Origin: Lawsonibacter sp.
Lineage (GTDB): Bacteria; Bacillota; Clostridia; Oscillospirales; Oscillospiraceae
Direction of reading: 5' to 3'
Assembly: GCA_022793355.1 (NCBI GenBank)
Contig: JAAWCR010000140.1
Coordinates: 1-6,482, forward strand
Length of the DNA: 6,482 nucleotides
In this document: piece by piece, positions 1 to 5,910 of the stretch
Position numbering within the stretch: the stretch's first letter is position 1
Layout: each line of letters opens with the position of its first letter
Notes under the pieces: model-generated
Told to the model about the DNA's origin: nothing
Database searches by the model: none
Seen by the model: only the letters and a program-made list of their open reading frames with translations
Translations under genes and position numbers: made by a program

Positions 1-198
1 GGCATCTATCAGAACCAGCTGATGGAAAAGGCCGAGGCCGAGAATGTTCAGACCTTAAAGGACAGAGGTGTGGAGGTTGTTGAAATCAACTATGATGAAT
101 TTGCGGAAGCCGCAAAATCTTTCTATACGGATTCTGAAACCTCTAAGCTGTGGAGCGCGGGCCTGTATGATCGCGTCCAAGAGATCATAAAGGGTTGA
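1..198 (+). CDS. dctP: TRAP transporter solute-binding protein, C-terminal fragment (DctP family)
   Basis: Only the last 65 codons are inside the window; the gene begins to the left. In the family, this protein is an extracytoplasmic, membrane-tethered or free solute receptor that hands an organic acid to the DctQM permease. The visible residues (start GIYQNQLMEKAEAE, middle RGVEVVEINYDEFAEAAKSF, end WSAGLYDRVQEIIKG) have the long-helix, 'G.ev..l..eF...' pattern typical of the DctP C-terminus, where a late helix packs across the two lobes. The call rests mainly on the immediate downstream dctQ and dctM genes in the usual P-Q-M order. The ligand-binding arginine region is not in view, so the substrate cannot be read from this piece. 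A hairpin follows 24 bases after the stop codon. Confidence 0.85.
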   Translation, partial: GIYQNQLMEKAEAENVQTLKDRGVEVVEINYDEFAEAAKSFYTDSETSKLWSAGLYDRVQEIIKG

Positions 199-221
199 GC
201 CTTGGACAGGGAGCCTGTCAC

Positions 222-259
222 AAACATGCCGGAGGAACTTTCTCCGGCATGTTTTATGT
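222..259 (+). terminator. Hairpin between dctP and dctQ (attenuator or mRNA 3'-end stabiliser)
   Basis: A perfect 13-base inverted repeat (222-234 paired with 242-254, AAACATGCCGGAG against CTCCGGCATGTTT) encloses a 7-base loop and runs into TTTTATG. Just upstream lies a second small hairpin, GACAGG (205-210) against CCTGTC (214-219), with a 3-base loop. The T-run is short (four bases, partly within the stem), so termination is probably partial. In TRAP operons the binding protein is needed in excess over the membrane subunits, and such a hairpin would give that ratio by attenuating or by protecting the dctP message; this role is inferred. The dctQ ribosome binding site begins 12 bases after the T-run. 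Confidence 0.7.
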
Positions 260-270
260 AAACTTCAAAA

Positions 271-277
271 AGAGGAG
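271..277 (+). promoter_or_regulatory. Ribosome binding site for dctQ
   Basis: AGAGGAG sits 5 bases before the ATG at 283 and fixes that start. No other ATG with comparable spacing lies nearby. Confidence 0.7.
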
Positions 278-282
278 TCATT

Positions 283-783
283 ATGATAAAGAACATTCTC
301 AAGTGGATAGAACGGATTTTGAGCCTTGATCTGGTTATTGCAATGGCCTGTATGTGTGTTCTGGTTCTGCTGACCTTTCTGGGGGCGATTATGCGGTATT
401 TTCTGCGCGCGCCCTTTGCGTGGCAGGAGGAGGTACAGACCTGGATGATTCTCTGGACAATTTTCTGCGGCAGCAGCTATGCCTTCCGAAAAGGCGCTCA
501 CACATCTATTGATATCTTAACGGAGAACTTTTCCCCCCGCATGCAGCGGGTTGTGGAATGGTTTGGCTATCTGTGCACTATGCTTGCCCTCGCCTTTTTC
601 TTCTACTACTCATTGAAGCTGAATATTCAATTTTACAACACAAATAAAACCACCACAACGCTGCGCATCGCAAGTTGGAAAATCAATTCCATGGTGACCG
701 TCGGCAGTCTGTGGATGGCCCTGAGCGCGACCTGTTATATGCTTCGGAAACAGCTGTTTCCGGAAAAGGAGGCGCCCCAATGA
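283..783 (+). CDS. dctQ: TRAP transporter small permease subunit DctQ
   Basis: This 166-residue protein is a small integral membrane subunit that joins the large DctM permease to form the TRAP translocation complex, driven by an ion gradient. Four hydrophobic segments are visible at about residues 16-38, 52-68, 92-112 and 134-154. The family signature is present after the first segment: R38, F45, W47 and the acidic pair E49-E50 (RAPFAWQEEV), followed by W54 and GAHTSIDIL at 71-79. The length is normal for the family. The start at 283 is supported by AGAGGAG. The stop codon overlaps the dctM start (ATGA at 780-783), implying translational coupling. The substrate is not readable from the sequence; the downstream enzymes suggest a sugar acid. 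Confidence 0.93.
   Translation: MIKNILKWIERILSLDLVIAMACMCVLVLLTFLGAIMRYFLRAPFAWQEEVQTWMILWTIFCGSSYAFRKGAHTSIDILTENFSPRMQRVVEWFGYLCTMLALAFFFYYSLKLNIQFYNTNKTTTTLRIASWKINSMVTVGSLWMALSATCYMLRKQLFPEKEAPQ
766..772 (+). promoter_or_regulatory. Ribosome binding site that sets the dctM start
   Basis: AAGGAGG lies 7 bases before the ATG at 780. It decides for the short form of DctM: the frame is open upstream to an ATG at 675, but that extension runs through dctQ and encodes a hydrophilic peptide unlike any DctM N-terminus. Confidence 0.8.
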
Positions 784-2066
784 GCACTGCGGCAGTCCTT
801 TCCATTGTTATTTTTCTGGTTCTGATGTTTTTGAAGGTGCCGGTGTTTGTATCGGTTATGGCGGGCACCTGTTCTTACCTGGCGATGACTCCGACCATGA
901 ACGGAATCGTTGTCGTACAGAAAGTGATCACCGGCATGAGCAGCCTGACCCTGCTTGCCATTCCCTTCTTTGTGTTCTCCGGTATTCTGATGAACCAGTC
1001 GGGGATCACCCGGAGGATTATGAATCTTTGCGTGGCGCTGACCGGGCGGATGACAGGCTCCCTGGCCCAGGTAAACGTCCTTCTCAGCACGCTGATGGGG
1101 GGCCTGTCCGGCTCCAACCTGGCGGACGCCGCTATGGAGGCCAAGCTCCTGGTTCCGGAGATGGAGGAGCGGGGCTATTCCAAAGAGTTTTCCTCTGTGG
1201 TCACTGCGGTCTCCGCAATGATTACCCCGTTGATCCCACCGGGAATCGGCATGATTGTATATGGTTCCCTGGCTAACGCCTCGGTGGGCCGGCTGTTTGC
1301 GGCGGGAATCAGCGTGGGACTCCTGCTGATGGTGGTAATGATGGTTTTGAACTACATTATCGCGAAGAAGCGGGGATACACCTCTCTGCGAGAAGAGAAG
1401 GTCACTGCGGAGGAGCTGACGAAAGCCCTGCGAGAGGCCATTCTCCCGCTCTGCCTGCCGCTGCTGATTATCGGCGGAATCCGAGTCGGTGTTGTAACCG
1501 CTACAGAGGCCGGCGCGGTCTGCGTGCTCTTTGCCGTAGTTTTGGGCCTGGGTTACCGGGAGCTGACCCTGGCTAAGATTCTGGACGCGCTGGCCGAGAC
1601 AATTCGCTCTACCGCAAGCATTATGCTGATTATCGGCGCGGTATCCTCCATGGCGTGGGTCTTTGTGGTGGAAAAGGTACCTCAAAATCTGCTGAACCTG
1701 ATGCTGGAACATATCGACAATAAATATGTATTTCTGCTGTTGGTAAATCTCTTCCTCGTTGTGGTTGGGATGTTTGTCGAGGGCAACGCGGCTGCGGTTA
1801 TGCTAATTCCAATGCTGGTTCCCATCGCCCGGGCGTATCATATTGATTTGATTCATTTCGGCATGATCTGGGTGTTCAATATGTCTATTGGAGCCATTAC
1901 CCCGCCTATGGGGACGCTGATGTATGTCACCTGTGGTGTAACTGGCTGCCGAATCAAGAGCTTTATCAAAGAAGCTGTGCCATACCTGATTATGCTGTTC
2001 GCTGTGTTGATGCTGGTTACCTATGTTCCGGCAATCTCCCTGTGGCTGGTCAATCTGATGTGGTGA
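780..2066 (+). CDS. dctM: TRAP transporter large permease subunit DctM
   Basis: This 428-residue polytopic membrane protein is the ion-coupled transport channel of the TRAP system, in the DctM/SiaM family of the ion transporter superfamily. It is hydrophobic throughout, with about a dozen membrane segments. Family landmarks can be followed in order: AIPFFVFSGILMNQSGI at 60-76, GGLSGSNLADAA at 107-118, the helical-hairpin motif ITPLIPPGIGMIVYG at 148-162, TATEAGAVCV at 240-249, FVEGNAAAVMLIPML at 332-346, and the second hairpin motif ITPPMGTLMYVTCGV at 373-387. The two proline-rich hairpins carry the substrate and sodium sites in characterised relatives. Length is typical. Start at 780 was chosen for its AAGGAGG and its ATGA overlap with dctQ; nothing appears broken. 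A 35-base gap separates it from the aldolase gene. Confidence 0.95.
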   Translation: MSTAAVLSIVIFLVLMFLKVPVFVSVMAGTCSYLAMTPTMNGIVVVQKVITGMSSLTLLAIPFFVFSGILMNQSGITRRIMNLCVALTGRMTGSLAQVNVLLSTLMGGLSGSNLADAAMEAKLLVPEMEERGYSKEFSSVVTAVSAMITPLIPPGIGMIVYGSLANASVGRLFAAGISVGLLLMVVMMVLNYIIAKKRGYTSLREEKVTAEELTKALREAILPLCLPLLIIGGIRVGVVTATEAGAVCVLFAVVLGLGYRELTLAKILDALAETIRSTASIMLIIGAVSSMAWVFVVEKVPQNLLNLMLEHIDNKYVFLLLVNLFLVVVGMFVEGNAAAVMLIPMLVPIARAYHIDLIHFGMIWVFNMSIGAITPPMGTLMYVTCGVTGCRIKSFIKEAVPYLIMLFAVLMLVTYVPAISLWLVNLMW

Positions 2067-2101
2067 GGTCTCTATTTTAATTCGTTTGGAGAAGGATAAG
2101 T

Positions 2102-2746
2102 ATGGATATTGTCAACTATATTGAAAAAAATAAGATTATTTGTATCTGTAGAAAGATTTACGGCGAGGAGCTGCGCAAACTGGCGCGGGCCATGTATGAT
2201 GGCGGCATTCGCCTGATGGAGGTTACCTTCGACCAGGCGGACCCAGACTGCTGCCAAAAGACAGGCCAGGCGATTCGCATGGTGGACGAGGAGTTCGGAG
2301 GCCGAATGCAGTTCGGGGCCGGCACGGTTTTGACGCGGGAACAGGTGGACGCCGCAAAGGATGCCGGCGCGAAATATATTATTTCACCCAATACAGATGA
2401 AGAAATTATTCGCTATACAAAGCAGCTGGGGCTGGTCTCCATTCCAGGCGCGATGACCCCCTCCGAGATCTTGGCCGCGCACGATGCCGGCGCCGATTTT
2501 GTAAAGCTGTTCCCCACAGTGTATTTGGGGCTGCCCTACCTCAAGGATATCAAGGGCCCTATCAACCACGTGAAGCTGCTGGGCACCGGCGGCCTGACAG
2601 AGGAAAATCTCAAGGACTATCTGGATATGGGAATGGCAGGGGCCGGAATCAGCGGCCGCCTGGTTGACCCGGAGCTTCGTAAAAAGAACGACTATGCGGC
2701 GCTGTCAAGGCGGGCGGCGGCATTTATGGCGATTGCCGCTACATAA
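2102..2746 (+). CDS. eda: KDPG/KHG-type aldolase (2-dehydro-3-deoxy-6-phosphogluconate aldolase family)
   Basis: This 214-residue class I aldolase is expected to cleave 2-keto-3-deoxy-6-phosphogluconate into pyruvate and glyceraldehyde-3-phosphate in the cytoplasm. The TIM-barrel landmarks are all present: R17 near the first strand, the catalytic glutamate E40 in GGIRLMEVTF, GAGTV at 73-77, the IPGAMTPSE loop at 114-122, the Schiff-base lysine K135 in FVKLFPT, and the phosphate-binding GTGG at 161-164. Length matches E. coli Eda (about 213). Where E. coli has SPG, this protein has SPNTDEE at 95-101; an SPN variant is also seen in phosphogalactonate aldolases such as DgoA, so KDPGal cannot be excluded. 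AGAAGGA 5 bases upstream supports the ATG at 2102. Its stop codon shares one base with a possible ATG (TAATG), but the kinase start is more likely at 2761. Confidence 0.9.
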   Translation: MDIVNYIEKNKIICICRKIYGEELRKLARAMYDGGIRLMEVTFDQADPDCCQKTGQAIRMVDEEFGGRMQFGAGTVLTREQVDAAKDAGAKYIISPNTDEEIIRYTKQLGLVSIPGAMTPSEILAAHDAGADFVKLFPTVYLGLPYLKDIKGPINHVKLLGTGGLTEENLKDYLDMGMAGAGISGRLVDPELRKKNDYAALSRRAAAFMAIAAT

Positions 2747-2747
2747 T

Positions 2748-2753
2748 GGAGGG
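2748..2753 (+). promoter_or_regulatory. Ribosome binding site that sets the kinase start
   Basis: GGAGGG is 7 bases before the ATG at 2761. The in-frame ATG at 2746 would place this motif inside the coding sequence and has no ribosome binding site of its own, so 2761 is preferred. Confidence 0.7.
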
Positions 2754-2760
2754 CAAAACT

Positions 2761-3786
2761 ATGAAGAAAAAGTTTGTAGGCTTTGGCGAAATCCTTCTGC
2801 GCATGTCGCCGGATGGATATCTCCGGTTTGCGCAGGCAGACCGGTTCAATCTCAGCTACTCCGGTGCGGAGGGCAATATGGCTGTGGCCCTGTCCTATAT
2901 GGGGTTGCCCACTGAGCTGGTGACAAAACTCCCGGACAATGAGATCGGCCATTGCGCGAAGCGTGCGCTGGACAAGTGGAGTGTGGGCACAGAGCACATT
3001 GCCTGGGGCGGTGATCGGCTGGGCCTGTATTATCTGGAGCGCGGGGCAAGTCAGCGCCCTTCCAAGGTGATTTACGACCGGAAGCATACCGCCATTTCAG
3101 AAGCGGACCCTTCCGACTTTAACTGGGACGAAATCTTTGCGGATGCCGCCTGGTTTCACTTTACCGGTATCACGGTGGCGCTGAGCGAAAATCTAAGGAA
3201 AATCTGCGAGATGGCCTGTATTGCCGCGAAACGACACGGCGTTAAGGTTAGCTGCGACCTAAACTACAGGAAAACCCTCTGGAGCGTGGAGGAGGCCCAG
3301 GCGGCGATGAAGCCGCTGATGGCTTACGTAGATGTTTTAATTGCCAATGAGGAGGACGCGGAAAAGTCACTGGGCGTTCAGGCGGAAAATACCGATGTTG
3401 TACAGGGAAAGCTCAGTGTGGACGGCTACCGCGTCCTGGCGGAGAAGCTCACCGCCCAATATGCGTTTGAGATGGTGGCCTTTACACTGCGGGAATCAGT
3501 TTCAGCCTCCGTAAATAACTGGTCCGCGCTGCTCTGCTGCGGCGGACAGGCCTACGTATCCAAAAAGTATACCATGCAGATTGTGGACCGTGTGGGTGGG
3601 GGCGACTCCTTTGCGTCAGGGCTGATTTATGCCTGTTTGAATGGCTATGACTGCCAGGACATTGTGGAATTTGCGGCCGGAGCCTCCTGCTTGAAGCATT
3701 CCATTGAATATGATTTCAACCTCTCCACCCCGGAAGAGGTACTGAACCTGATTCGCGGTGACGGTTCTGGCCGGGTTGTTCGATAG
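2761..3786 (+). CDS. kdgK: PfkB-family sugar kinase, probable 2-keto-3-deoxygluconate kinase
   Basis: This 341-residue ribokinase-fold enzyme is predicted to phosphorylate KDG to KDPG with ATP, feeding the aldolase encoded just upstream. The N-terminal FGEILLRMSP (8-17) and SGAEGNMAVALSYMG (34-48) form the sugar-binding part. YYLERGASQRPSKVIYDR (90-107) and DLNYRKTLW (166-174) closely match the pattern of KDG kinases, and NEEDAEKSLG (196-205) follows the usual family order. The ATP/anion-hole signature is DRVGGGDSFASG at 276-287, with D282 as catalytic base; the common GAGD appears here as GGGD. Length is typical. The start at 2761 is chosen over an in-frame ATG at 2746 because GGAGGG fits only the former. 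The gene ends at 3786, and the next gene's ribosome binding site overlaps this stop codon. Exact sugar specificity (KDG versus another ketodeoxy acid) is inferred from motifs and context. Confidence 0.9.
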   Translation: MKKKFVGFGEILLRMSPDGYLRFAQADRFNLSYSGAEGNMAVALSYMGLPTELVTKLPDNEIGHCAKRALDKWSVGTEHIAWGGDRLGLYYLERGASQRPSKVIYDRKHTAISEADPSDFNWDEIFADAAWFHFTGITVALSENLRKICEMACIAAKRHGVKVSCDLNYRKTLWSVEEAQAAMKPLMAYVDVLIANEEDAEKSLGVQAENTDVVQGKLSVDGYRVLAEKLTAQYAFEMVAFTLRESVSASVNNWSALLCCGGQAYVSKKYTMQIVDRVGGGDSFASGLIYACLNGYDCQDIVEFAAGASCLKHSIEYDFNLSTPEEVLNLIRGDGSGRVVR

Positions 3787-3790
3787 GAGG
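3785..3790 (+). promoter_or_regulatory. Ribosome binding site for the small UxaA subunit
   Basis: AGGAGG overlaps the kinase stop codon TAG (3784-3786) and lies 8 bases before the ATG at 3799. It argues against the in-frame GTG at 3790, which lies within the motif itself. Confidence 0.75.
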
Positions 3791-3798
3791 TGCGCCGG

Positions 3799-4065
3799 AT
3801 GAAGCGTGGGCTGAAAATTGACCCGCTGGATAATGTGGGGATTGTTCTGGAGCATGTGGAGCCGGGGGACGAGGTTGTGTTTGGGGAGGAGATTGTAACC
3901 GCCCTTCAGTCCATTGACCTGCCCCACAAAATGGCGCTGAAGGACATTGCAGTGGGGGAAAGCATATTCAAATATGGCTATACCATCGGATATGCAACCA
4001 AGCCGATTGCCTGTGGCGAGCATATTCACGTACACAATCTCGATTCGGAAAAGCTGATGAAATAG
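3799..4065 (+). CDS. UxaA-family dehydratase small subunit (SAF domain)
   Basis: This 88-residue protein corresponds to the N-terminal SAF domain of altronate and galactarate dehydratases, here made as a separate polypeptide. The family pattern is clear: DNVGIVLEHVEPGDEV at 11-26, the loop HKMALKDIAVGESIFKYG at 43-60, IGYAT at 63-67 and the histidine-rich end GEHIHVHN at 73-80. In one-chain relatives this domain precedes the catalytic region; in split enzymes, including SuyA of (2R)-sulfolactate sulfo-lyase, it forms a complex with the large subunit. The partner gene follows after 10 bases with its own AGGAGG, so equal production and complex formation are expected. Sequence alone cannot separate altronate, galactarate or sulfolactate as substrate; the adjacent KDG kinase and aldolase favour a hexonate that dehydrates to KDG, such as altronate. 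Confidence 0.88.
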   Translation: MKRGLKIDPLDNVGIVLEHVEPGDEVVFGEEIVTALQSIDLPHKMALKDIAVGESIFKYGYTIGYATKPIACGEHIHVHNLDSEKLMK

Positions 4066-4069
4066 GAGG
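4064..4069 (+). promoter_or_regulatory. Ribosome binding site for the large UxaA subunit
   Basis: AGGAGG overlaps the TAG stop of the small subunit and lies 6 bases before the ATG at 4076, suggesting coupled translation of the two subunits. Confidence 0.75.
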
Positions 4070-4075
4070 CGGCGC

Positions 4076-5254
4076 ATGACAACGTATCAGGGCTTTATAC
4101 GGCCAAACGGTCGGGTGGGCGTTCGCAACCACGTGGTAGCGATTGCGAATTGCAGCTGCGCCAACGGTTTAATTAACCGCATCGCCACAGCCGTTCCAGA
4201 GATTATCCCGTTGATTCATACCTATGGCTGCTCCATTCCAGGCGAGTTTGACCGCTGGCACAGAATTCTAACGGGTGTGTGCTCCAATCCGAATATTTAT
4301 GGGGTTATTCTGGTGGGTGTGGGCTGTGAGACTTACGACGCCAAGGAGATGGGGGCGCATATTCACGGCGTCAGCGGTATGCCGGTCTTTGCGCAGATTG
4401 TACAGGAGGACGGCGGCTGCGAGGCTGTGGTAGAGCACTGCGTCCGGGAGGCCAAACGGATGCTGGAAAAGGCGTCTGCGTGCCGGCGGGAAGAAGCGCC
4501 TGTCAGCACCCTGGTGCTGGGGACTCAGTGCGGAGGCTCCGATGCCCTCAGCGGAATTACGGCAAACCCGGCCATTGGGTTTGTATCCGACTGGGTCGTG
4601 TCAGAGGGAGGTACCGTCCTTCTTACCGAAATGGCTGAGATGATTGGGACGGAGGATATCCTTGCCGCCCGAGCCGTCAACGATGAGGTGGCCCGGAAAA
4701 TCCGAAAAGCGGTCAACGATGAGGAGATTGAAGTCCGCAGATGGATGGGCGCGGAGGCCTCCCGCATCATTGCCCGGGGCAATATGGAGGGCGGACTGAC
4801 CACGGTACAGGAAAAGGCGCTGGGCTGTATCAAAAAGGGCGGGACAACTCCGATTGTCGATGTTCTGGAATATGGGGAAGGGATAGAGAATCGAAAAGGA
4901 CTGGTAATCATGCGGGGGCCCGGGTATGATCCGGTGTCGCTGACGGGCCTGTTTTCTACCGGTGCTCAGGCGTTTTTCTTCTCCACCGGCCGGGGCAATC
5001 CTCTGGGATTTCCGGTGGCGCCCTGTATAAAAATCTGTTCCAACAGCAAGACGTATGAGGCGGTGGGCGGAGGCCGGGACGGGGATATGGATATCAACGC
5101 CGGCGCGGTGATCACAGAAGGTCTGGCTCCGGAGCAACTGGGCGAGAAGTGCATCCGGTATCTGCTGGAGGTTTTGAATGGAAAGCAAACCGTTCCAGAA
5201 CGGCATGGACTTGGCGGCGCGTTGTGCGTGTTTCAGAATTCAACACCTTTGTGA
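4076..5254 (+). CDS. UxaA-family dehydratase large (catalytic) subunit; 3' end possibly frameshifted
   Basis: This 392-residue protein is the catalytic part of an altronate/galactarate-type dehydratase, which removes water from a sugar acid to give a 2-keto-3-deoxy acid using a metal ion. Family landmarks run in order: GFIRPNGRVGVRNHV at 6-20, the cysteine-containing NCSC at 25-28, YGCSIPGE at 50-57, GCETYDAKE at 83-91, GTQCGGSDALSGITANPAIG at 149-168, SEGGTVLLTEMAE at 176-188, FFSTGRGNPLGFPVAPCIKIC at 301-321 (read in pieces), and DGDMDINAG at 335-343. The body looks intact. The last residues after ERHGLGG are not family-like (CVFQNSTPL), whereas the frame one base back reads RVSEFNTF and ends RSGDWL at 5286, closer to the xEF-containing tails of relatives. 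A missing base near 5195-5224 would explain this; the restored protein would be about 403 residues. The substrate is probably altronate, given kdgK and eda upstream; a SuyB-like sulfo-lyase is the main alternative. Confidence 0.88.
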   Translation: MTTYQGFIRPNGRVGVRNHVVAIANCSCANGLINRIATAVPEIIPLIHTYGCSIPGEFDRWHRILTGVCSNPNIYGVILVGVGCETYDAKEMGAHIHGVSGMPVFAQIVQEDGGCEAVVEHCVREAKRMLEKASACRREEAPVSTLVLGTQCGGSDALSGITANPAIGFVSDWVVSEGGTVLLTEMAEMIGTEDILAARAVNDEVARKIRKAVNDEEIEVRRWMGAEASRIIARGNMEGGLTTVQEKALGCIKKGGTTPIVDVLEYGEGIENRKGLVIMRGPGYDPVSLTGLFSTGAQAFFFSTGRGNPLGFPVAPCIKICSNSKTYEAVGGGRDGDMDINAGAVITEGLAPEQLGEKCIRYLLEVLNGKQTVPERHGLGGALCVFQNSTPL

Positions 5255-5286
5255 CACGGATAAAACGATCCGGCGACTGGCTCTGA
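5224..5286 (+). other. Displaced C-terminal tail of the large UxaA subunit (candidate -1 frameshift)
   Basis: Reading from GTG at 5224, one base back from the main frame, gives 20 codons beginning VRVSEFNTF and ending RSGDWL before TGA at 5284-5286. The tail has ordinary codons and stops about 50 bases before the terminator, whereas the main frame stops at 5254 after an atypical end. The GC repeat GGCGGCGCG at 5213-5221 is a plausible place for a lost base, by mutation or sequencing error. A programmed frameshift is possible, but no classic slippery heptamer is seen. Confidence 0.5.
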
Positions 5287-5336
5287 AAGAAGATGCGGTT
5301 TCGAGCTCCAGCACTACGATTGCCAAATTCCATCGC

Positions 5337-5387
5337 AAAAAGCCCCGGCAGGAAATCTCAGTGTGATTCCTGCCGGGGTACTTCTTT
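5337..5387. terminator. Bidirectional intrinsic terminator between convergent genes
   Basis: A perfect 12-base stem, CCCCGGCAGGAA (5343-5354) against TTCCTGCCGGGG (5367-5378), encloses a 12-base loop. On the left is AAAAA (5337-5341), which becomes a T5 tract for minus-strand transcripts coming from the spoVT gene. On the right is TACTTCTTT (5379-5387), a weaker T-rich run for the plus-strand operon. It lies about 55 bases after the possible UxaA tail and 79 bases after the SpoVT stop. The rest of 5287-5457 shows no gene I can support. Confidence 0.9.
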
Positions 5388-5457
5388 AATGCGGGGATAT
5401 CCCTGTCAAAGGGCCCCAAACGTTCCGGTTTTGTCTGCTTTGCAACTTTGGAGACCA

Positions 5458-5910
5458 TCAGCTCTCCATGTGCCGCCCCAAAAAACCAGCGATAGACTGG
5501 GCCAGTTTGTACTCTACCTCGCCGCCAGTGAGCTTGTCGGCGGTCCCAGCAAAGATGACACAGCCCAGCACATCGCCCTCAGAGAGGATCGGGGCCGCGG
5601 TAGACAGGGAATACTTTTCACTGTCAGCGCACAGGGGAATGGTCTCCTCTCCCGGCTTGTACTGATAGACCTGCCGGCCCTCCATCAGCCGCTCCATCTG
5701 GGGAGAAACCGCCTTTTCCGCCAATTCCCGACGGGGTACTCCGGCAACGGCAATGCAGCTGTCCCGGTCAGTAATCACAGTTACCTGTCCTGTGGTGCGG
5801 TTCAAAGTCTCACACAGTTGTCCGGCGAAGTCCACAAGCCCGCCCATAAGGGAATACTTTTTAAAAATGACGCCGCCGTCCTTGTCCGTGTATATTTCCA
5901 GGGGGTCGCC
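5458..5910 (-). pseudogene. spoVT: 3' half of spoVT, separated from its DNA-binding 5' half
   Basis: SpoVT is a tetrameric transcription regulator of late, forespore gene expression, with an N-terminal swapped-hairpin (AbrB-type) DNA-binding domain and a C-terminal GAF-like domain. Only the portion starting at the conserved GDPLEI is here, in frame with the recombinase. The GAF-like half shows no stop, gap or frameshift and keeps the family's final helix and ending (FLGRHMES against FLARQMEQ in B. subtilis, from memory). No ribosome binding site precedes the first internal ATG (residue 198, near 5847), so independent translation is not evident. Its terminator at 5337-5387 is retained. It may be a disrupted gene, or one that is rejoined when the element excises. 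Confidence 0.8.

Noticed and set aside
675..779. A longer DctM starting at the ATG at 675
   Set aside because: It would overlap dctQ by over 100 bases and add a hydrophilic peptide unlike DctM proteins. The ATG at 780 has AAGGAGG at the right distance and the common ATGA overlap.
735..1712. Long minus-strand open frame of 325 codons opposite dctM
   Set aside because: It lies antisense to a clear dctM, its protein is rich in Q, H, R and G with no recognisable fold, and it has no supporting start context. It is a shadow of the coding strand.
2746..2760. Kinase start at the ATG at 2746 (TAATG overlap with the aldolase stop)
   Set aside because: There is no ribosome binding site for it, and GGAGGG is ideally placed for the ATG at 2761, whose protein begins like other PfkB kinases.
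4601..5206. Minus-strand open frame of 201 codons opposite the large UxaA gene
   Set aside because: The plus strand carries the complete UxaA motif series here; the antisense protein has no recognisable features.
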